A DNA stretch of 9,236 nt, taken from assembly GCA_937923365.1 (NCBI GenBank), contig CALAIJ010000310.1:1-9236 (forward strand). The letters run 5' to 3'. Under the pieces are notes generated by a model that saw only the letters and a list, made by a program, of their open reading frames with translations, was not told where the DNA came from and did no database searches. The position numbers were made by a program, and so were the translations under genes. Positions within the stretch are counted from its first letter, which is position 1; every line of letters starts with the position of its first letter. This DNA comes from an uncultured Sulfitobacter sp. (lineage in GTDB: Bacteria; Pseudomonadota; Alphaproteobacteria; Rhodobacterales; Rhodobacteraceae). Below, one piece after another: positions 6,091-9,236 of this stretch.

Positions 6091-6642
6091 CTATGACGAC
6101 CACTTGATGGAGCAGCCCATGGAGGGCGCCTGCGTGGCAGGCCCCGTGCCGGTCCTTGCGACTTGGGTCATTGCGTTGACCAGTTCAGGCACGCGCGCTG
6201 ACGGATCCCCCCGCATGCCGACATCATCCAGTCGCCCGCGGTATTGCAAGCCGCCCTTGGCATCAAAGCCAAAAAAGTCGGGCGTGCACACTGCGCCGTA
6301 AGCCTTGCCGACAGACTGATCCACATCCACCAGATAGGGTGCGACCAATCCATGGGCCTGCGCGAAACGTGTCATCTGGTCCGGCGCATCAGCGGGATAG
6401 TCGCGATAATCATTGGACATGATTGCCGCGCAACCGATGCCCGCCGCCTCCAGCGTTTTCATATCCTCGGCCAGCCTGTCGATGATGGCGACAACATAGG
6501 GGCAGTGGTTGCAGATGAAGGCGACCAGAAGGCCGTTCTGCCCCATCAGCCCATCGCGGGTGTGGCGGGTGCCGTCCGGCGTGGCCAAATCGAAATCCGG
6601 CGCGGGCCATCCGAAATCGCAGACCTGAGATTGCAGTAGCAT
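6091..6642 (-). CDS. Thioredoxin family protein (AhpC/TSA-redoxin type, CNHC motif)
   Basis: A 183-residue thioredoxin-fold protein, probably a thiol reductase or peroxiredoxin-like enzyme; the substrate is not known. Seen: PAPDFDLATPDGTRHT (14-28), typical of the AhpC/TSA/redoxin N-terminus; strand LLVAFICNHCPYV (38-50) with the active-site pair C44 and C47, the 'CNHCPYV' form characteristic of one soluble family; the cis-proline region AVCTPDFFGFD (117-127); and the C-terminal PSMGCSIKW, which keeps the conserved Cys177 of that family. There is no signal peptide. The true start is the ATG at 6642, with AAAGGGG five bases upstream. The frame stays open for over 1 kb further upstream, but that part is antisense to the LOG gene and is not protein-like. 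It is divergent from the LOG gene and 55 bases upstream of dapD. Confidence 0.9.
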   Translation of the reverse strand: MLLQSQVCDFGWPAPDFDLATPDGTRHTRDGLMGQNGLLVAFICNHCPYVVAIIDRLAEDMKTLEAAGIGCAAIMSNDYRDYPADAPDQMTRFAQAHGLVAPYLVDVDQSVGKAYGAVCTPDFFGFDAKGGLQYRGRLDDVGMRGDPSARVPELVNAMTQVARTGTGPATQAPSMGCSIKWSS

Positions 6643-6673
6643 GGGCACCCCTTTCGATGATGATGTCACATCT

Positions 6674-6702
6674 ATCCTGCGCCCCACCGACAGTGTGGTC
6701 AA
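6674..6702 (-). promoter_or_regulatory. Candidate promoter for the thioredoxin-family gene
   Basis: On the minus strand TTGACC (6697-6702) and CAGGAT (6674-6679) are separated by 17 bases. The -35 hexamer is strong (TTGAC); the -10 keeps the key A at position 2 and the final A-T. Transcription would begin about 25 bases before the ATG at 6642. No equally good promoter was found for the divergent LOG gene in the same 126-base gap. Confidence 0.4.
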
Positions 6703-6768
6703 TTGCTGCTGTCCATTGCAACTTGCGGCCAAGCGGGTCACCTTGCCGCAACCAATTCGGAGAGACAC

Positions 6769-7611
6769 ATGACCAATACGAAACGCCATCCCCTGCGCGA
6801 CGCCCACACAGACCGCGAAGCTGCCAAAGCGACACCGGACACACCTCAGACGCGGGCGCCGGCGTACCGGCTCGCGTTCACGGACGAGGATTTTATGTGT
6901 CGTGACGAATTGCGTCCGGTCCGATTGAACCTTGAACTGATGAAGCCAGAGCTGTTGCTGGACGAAGCGGGGATCATCTCGACCATCGTTCTTTTTGGCG
7001 GCGCGCGCATTCCGGAGCCTGCGAAAAAGGACACGGCCCGCACGGAAACGCTGGCCGAACTTTCGCGGTTCTATGACGAGACCCGTGAGTTCGCGCGGCT
7101 GATGACGCTGAAGTCCATGAAAGGCGGCGGCACCGAAGACGTGATCGTCACAGGCGGCGGCCCCGGCGTGATGGAGGCGGGCAACCGCGGTGCCATCGAT
7201 GCGGGCGGCCATTCCATCGGTCTGAACATTGTGCTGCCGTTCGAACAGGCGCCCAATGAATACGTCACGCCGGAGCTGTGCTTTAACTTCCACTACTTCG
7301 CGATTCGCAAAATGCATTTCCTGATGCGCGCCAAGGCGATTTGCGTCTTTCCGGGTGGCTTTGGGACCATGGACGAATTGTTCGAAAGCCTGACGTTGAT
7401 CCAGACAGGCCGGATGAAGCGGGTGCCCTTCCTGCTTTTCGGTCGCGCTTTCTGGGAGAAGATCATCAATTGGGATGCCCTTGCGGACGCGGGCACAATC
7501 TCGGCGGAAGACCTTGATCTGTTCCGTTTCGTAGAGACCGCAGCCGAAGCGATGGCGTTGATCGAAAACTGGGAAGACACCGGAACCCGCGAGGCGATTC
7601 CCGGTCGATAG
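6769..7611 (+). CDS. LOG family protein (TIGR00730 Rossmann fold)
   Basis: A 280-residue protein of the LOG (TIGR00730, 'lysine decarboxylase-like') family. Characterised members hydrolyse nucleoside 5'-monophosphates such as cytokinin ribotides to the free base and ribose 5-phosphate; none is a real lysine decarboxylase. Seen: an N-terminal extension of about 70 residues (the longer form of the family), a first Rossmann strand IVLFGGARIP (73-82), the phosphate-binding loop TGGGPGVMEAGNRGA (128-142), R180 and K181 in FAIRKMHFL, and the hallmark PGGFGTMDE (195-203) with catalytic-site E203. The ATG at 6769 is chosen because GGAGA lies six bases upstream; an in-frame ATG at 6703 would add 22 atypical residues. 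It is divergent from the thioredoxin gene. The substrate in this organism is unknown; purine salvage or removal of damaged nucleotides is an inference. Confidence 0.9.
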   Translation: MTNTKRHPLRDAHTDREAAKATPDTPQTRAPAYRLAFTDEDFMCRDELRPVRLNLELMKPELLLDEAGIISTIVLFGGARIPEPAKKDTARTETLAELSRFYDETREFARLMTLKSMKGGGTEDVIVTGGGPGVMEAGNRGAIDAGGHSIGLNIVLPFEQAPNEYVTPELCFNFHYFAIRKMHFLMRAKAICVFPGGFGTMDELFESLTLIQTGRMKRVPFLLFGRAFWEKIINWDALADAGTISAEDLDLFRFVETAAEAMALIENWEDTGTREAIPGR

Positions 7612-7623
7612 GGGGAAATTCCG

Positions 7624-7642
7624 CGGAAACGGTTTGTTTCCG
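7624..7642 (+). terminator. Possible terminator hairpin after the LOG gene
   Basis: CGGAAAC and GTTTCCG flank the five-base loop GGTTT, beginning 12 bases after the LOG stop. Just before it, TTCCGCGGAA is itself a palindrome sharing one arm, so two foldings compete. The stem is only seven pairs and no T-run follows, so the terminator role is weakly supported. Confidence 0.3.
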
Positions 7643-7719
7643 TAACAGCGTGTAATCGGCCAAATGCTGGTCACAATGGAGCCTTAACACTTCTTCTCGA
7701 CTTTGAGGAGTAGAGCACA

Positions 7720-9236
7720 ATGGCACCACGCGCAGACGGAACATCAGAACCCCACATCCACCACCACGCAGAGTGCGATGGCGATTGTGACGGGGCATGC
7801 GAACTGCATGACCACGGCCACAACACTGCGATGGACGGCGGCCTGGACGGCAGTGAAGAGGTTACATATGTGACCGACCACACGGCGCTTTTGGCCTATG
7901 CCGACGAGGGATGGGACCATCTGCGCTGGAATGCTCCGCATGATCTCGGCACAGCTGTAGTGATCAGCTACAGCTTCGATTTTGTTTCTGACATCAACAC
8001 GTCAAACCCCTATGGCGCATCCAGCTACTGGGCCTTTGACGCCAACCAACAAGCCCAGTTCCGCGCTGTAACGGACATTTTCTCGGCAGTAACAGGTGTC
8101 ATGTTCGCCGAAGTCACTGGTGAGGCGATGATTAACGTCTTTGGTGCAGATGGCACGGGCGTGGGCGGCTGGGCGGACTACGCGCTGAGCACCACCTATT
8201 CATCCGGTAACGGTGAGTTGGTCAGCGCCTACCGCGACATGGATCCGGGTGATTACGGCTTTCAGGTTCTGCTGCACGAATTGGGCCACGCGCTTGGCCT
8301 AAGCCACTCGTTCGAGCATGCAGACCGCACCCTTGACCCGTCCATAGACGACCAAGAACACACGGTGATGACCTACAATTCATCCAACCCCTATACGACA
8401 GAATTGGGCACGCTGGACGTGGATGCGCTGCACCACATTTACGGTGACGGCTCAACGCAGGCTGAATGGCGGGTCTATACCAACAGCAGCAATGTGGTGA
8501 ACATTCGCGCGACGGACAATGACGATGTCATCATCGCGACAGGTAATGAAACACGCATCGACGGTTTTGGCGGCAACGACCACATTGAGGGCCGCGAAGC
8601 CAACGATTTCCTTTATGGATATTCAGGCGAGGACACACTGTATGGTCGCCACGGCGAAGACACCATCAAAGCGGGATCAGGCAACGATACCGTCTATGGT
8701 GACAGCCCTGAAACTTTCAATCTTGGCGACGATGACTTTCTCTACGGCAACCGTGGAGATGACGTAATCTATGGTCAGCGTGGGCACGATGTCATGTATG
8801 GCCAAAACGGCCACGACACCATCTTTGGCGGCTATGAGAACGATACCCTTTACGGCGGCAACGGTAATGACAGCCTTGACGGTGAGTATGGTGACGATGA
8901 TCTGCGTGGCCATGCAGGCCACGACACGATCAACGGCCAAGACGGCAACGACTATTTGATGGGCCATGACGGCCGTGACGTTCTGACCGGTAGCTGGGGT
9001 GATGACATCCTGAACGGTGGCGCCGGCACGGATACCCTTAATGGTGACAGTGGCGCTGACAAACTTTACGGCGGCGACGACAACGACGTATTGAACGGCG
9101 GTTTTGGCGACGATTTCCTGAAGGGCAACGACGGCAACGATACGCTTGATGGCGGCGACGGCGACGACATGATGTATGGCGGCGCGGGTGCAGACACGTT
9201 CCTGTTTGCCTACAACGATGCCTTCGAGACGAATTC
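7720..9236 (+). CDS. Serralysin-type M10 metalloprotease with RTX repeats (runs off right edge)
   Basis: The first 505 residues of a secreted zinc metalloprotease of the serralysin (M10B metzincin) type. Seen: an acidic His/Cys-rich start (residues 12-34); a catalytic domain from about 38 to 245 with the zinc motif HELGHALGLSH (H186, E187, H190, H196); and the Met-turn VMTYNS (M217) with Y219 in the place of the serralysin tyrosine ligand. A linker follows, then about 23 RTX nonapeptide repeats (282-495) expected to bind calcium in a beta-roll. The sequence GGAGADTFLF near the edge is typical of the last repeat, so perhaps under 150 residues are missing, including the C-terminal type I secretion signal; this is an inference. 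There is no N-terminal signal peptide, as usual for ABC-exported RTX proteins. The ATG at 7720 has GAGGAG nine bases upstream. By eye the gene is somewhat less GC-rich than its neighbours. No exporter genes are inside the window. Confidence 0.93.
   Translation, partial: MAPRADGTSEPHIHHHAECDGDCDGACELHDHGHNTAMDGGLDGSEEVTYVTDHTALLAYADEGWDHLRWNAPHDLGTAVVISYSFDFVSDINTSNPYGASSYWAFDANQQAQFRAVTDIFSAVTGVMFAEVTGEAMINVFGADGTGVGGWADYALSTTYSSGNGELVSAYRDMDPGDYGFQVLLHELGHALGLSHSFEHADRTLDPSIDDQEHTVMTYNSSNPYTTELGTLDVDALHHIYGDGSTQAEWRVYTNSSNVVNIRATDNDDVIIATGNETRIDGFGGNDHIEGREANDFLYGYSGEDTLYGRHGEDTIKAGSGNDTVYGDSPETFNLGDDDFLYGNRGDDVIYGQRGHDVMYGQNGHDTIFGGYENDTLYGGNGNDSLDGEYGDDDLRGHAGHDTINGQDGNDYLMGHDGRDVLTGSWGDDILNGGAGTDTLNGDSGADKLYGGDDNDVLNGGFGDDFLKGNDGNDTLDGGDGDDMMYGGAGADTFLFAYNDAFETN
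8563..9204 (+). repeat. RTX (GGxGxDxLx) nonapeptide repeat array
   Basis: About 23 tandem nine-residue units (27 bases each) in perfect register, encoded in codons 282-495 of the metalloprotease. Typical units are GGNGNDSLD, GGDGDDMMY and GNDGNDTLD. Register is kept throughout except for one unit lengthened by seven residues (codons 327-342, GDSPETFNLGDDDFLY). Several units carry His where Asn/Asp is usual just before the conserved Asp (GQRGHD, GQNGHD, GHAGHD). The units differ at DNA level, so this is an old array rather than a recent expansion. Confidence 0.93.

Noticed and set aside
6643..7674. A long minus-strand open frame of about 340 codons continuing upstream of the thioredoxin gene, which would make a 527-residue fusion
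   Set aside because: It is exactly antisense to the LOG gene, which has clear family motifs. The translated stretch has no recognisable domain, and the thioredoxin start at 6642 has its own ribosome-binding site. Long antisense frames are common in GC-rich genes.
8519..8967. Open frames on both strands within the RTX region
   Set aside because: They follow from the 27-base periodicity of the nonapeptide repeats; the translations are repetitive Thr/Ala/Val-rich strings with no independent start signals.
8563..9204. Possible CRISPR-like or minisatellite reading of the regular 27-base repeats
   Set aside because: The period is coding (nine codons), the units differ in sequence and there are no constant repeats with unique spacers; it is an RTX array.
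9231..9236. The window ends exactly on GAATTC (EcoRI site)
   Set aside because: It may mean that the source was a cloned fragment, but another GAATTC lies at about 4523 inside the window and the left end is not such a site, so it is not a biological signal.

Overview
The window looks like chromosomal DNA of a marine alphaproteobacterium of the Roseobacter group (Rhodobacteraceae). The evidence is GC-rich coding sequence, an RNase R N-terminus of the rhodobacteral type, a succinylase-type lysine pathway (dapD and dapE), a Hint-domain protein, a DUF2241/ACT protein and an RTX metalloprotease. This assignment is by recognition of protein families; no database search was possible.

Layout. At the left edge the first 108 codons of ribonuclease R run leftward and off the window. 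To its right a tight leftward operon, dapE > GNAT acetyltransferase > DUF2064 protein, is joined by two 4-base start/stop overlaps. A 289-base intergenic region separates dapE from a divergent rightward gene for a Hint-domain protein, whose stop codon overlaps that of a convergent ACT-domain gene. Then come four more leftward genes read from right to left: a CNHC thioredoxin-family protein, dapD, a three-helix GlsB/YeaQ-type membrane protein and a 112-residue protein I do not recognise. The ACT gene lies downstream of these. A LOG-family (TIGR00730) gene diverges from the thioredoxin gene. The last feature is the 5' part of a serralysin-type M10 metalloprotease that runs off the right edge inside or just after its RTX repeats.

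Function. DapD and DapE are two steps of the same pathway (tetrahydrodipicolinate to LL-diaminopimelate, for lysine and peptidoglycan). They are encoded on the same strand about 2.6 kb apart, separated by small genes and the opposed Hint gene. The remaining genes are housekeeping, redox or stress genes. The protease is a secreted accessory enzyme; calcium-dependent folding and type I secretion are inferred from its RTX repeats.

I did not find a clearly new biological system. The points most worth a second look are: the His/Cys cluster at the N-terminus of the metalloprotease; the unusual variable residues and 7-residue interruption in its RTX array; a four-arm inverted-repeat element with two mutually exclusive foldings upstream of the ACT gene; a 13-bp hairpin directly before the start codon of the unknown 112-residue gene; and a Hint domain that seems to lack the residues needed for self-processing.
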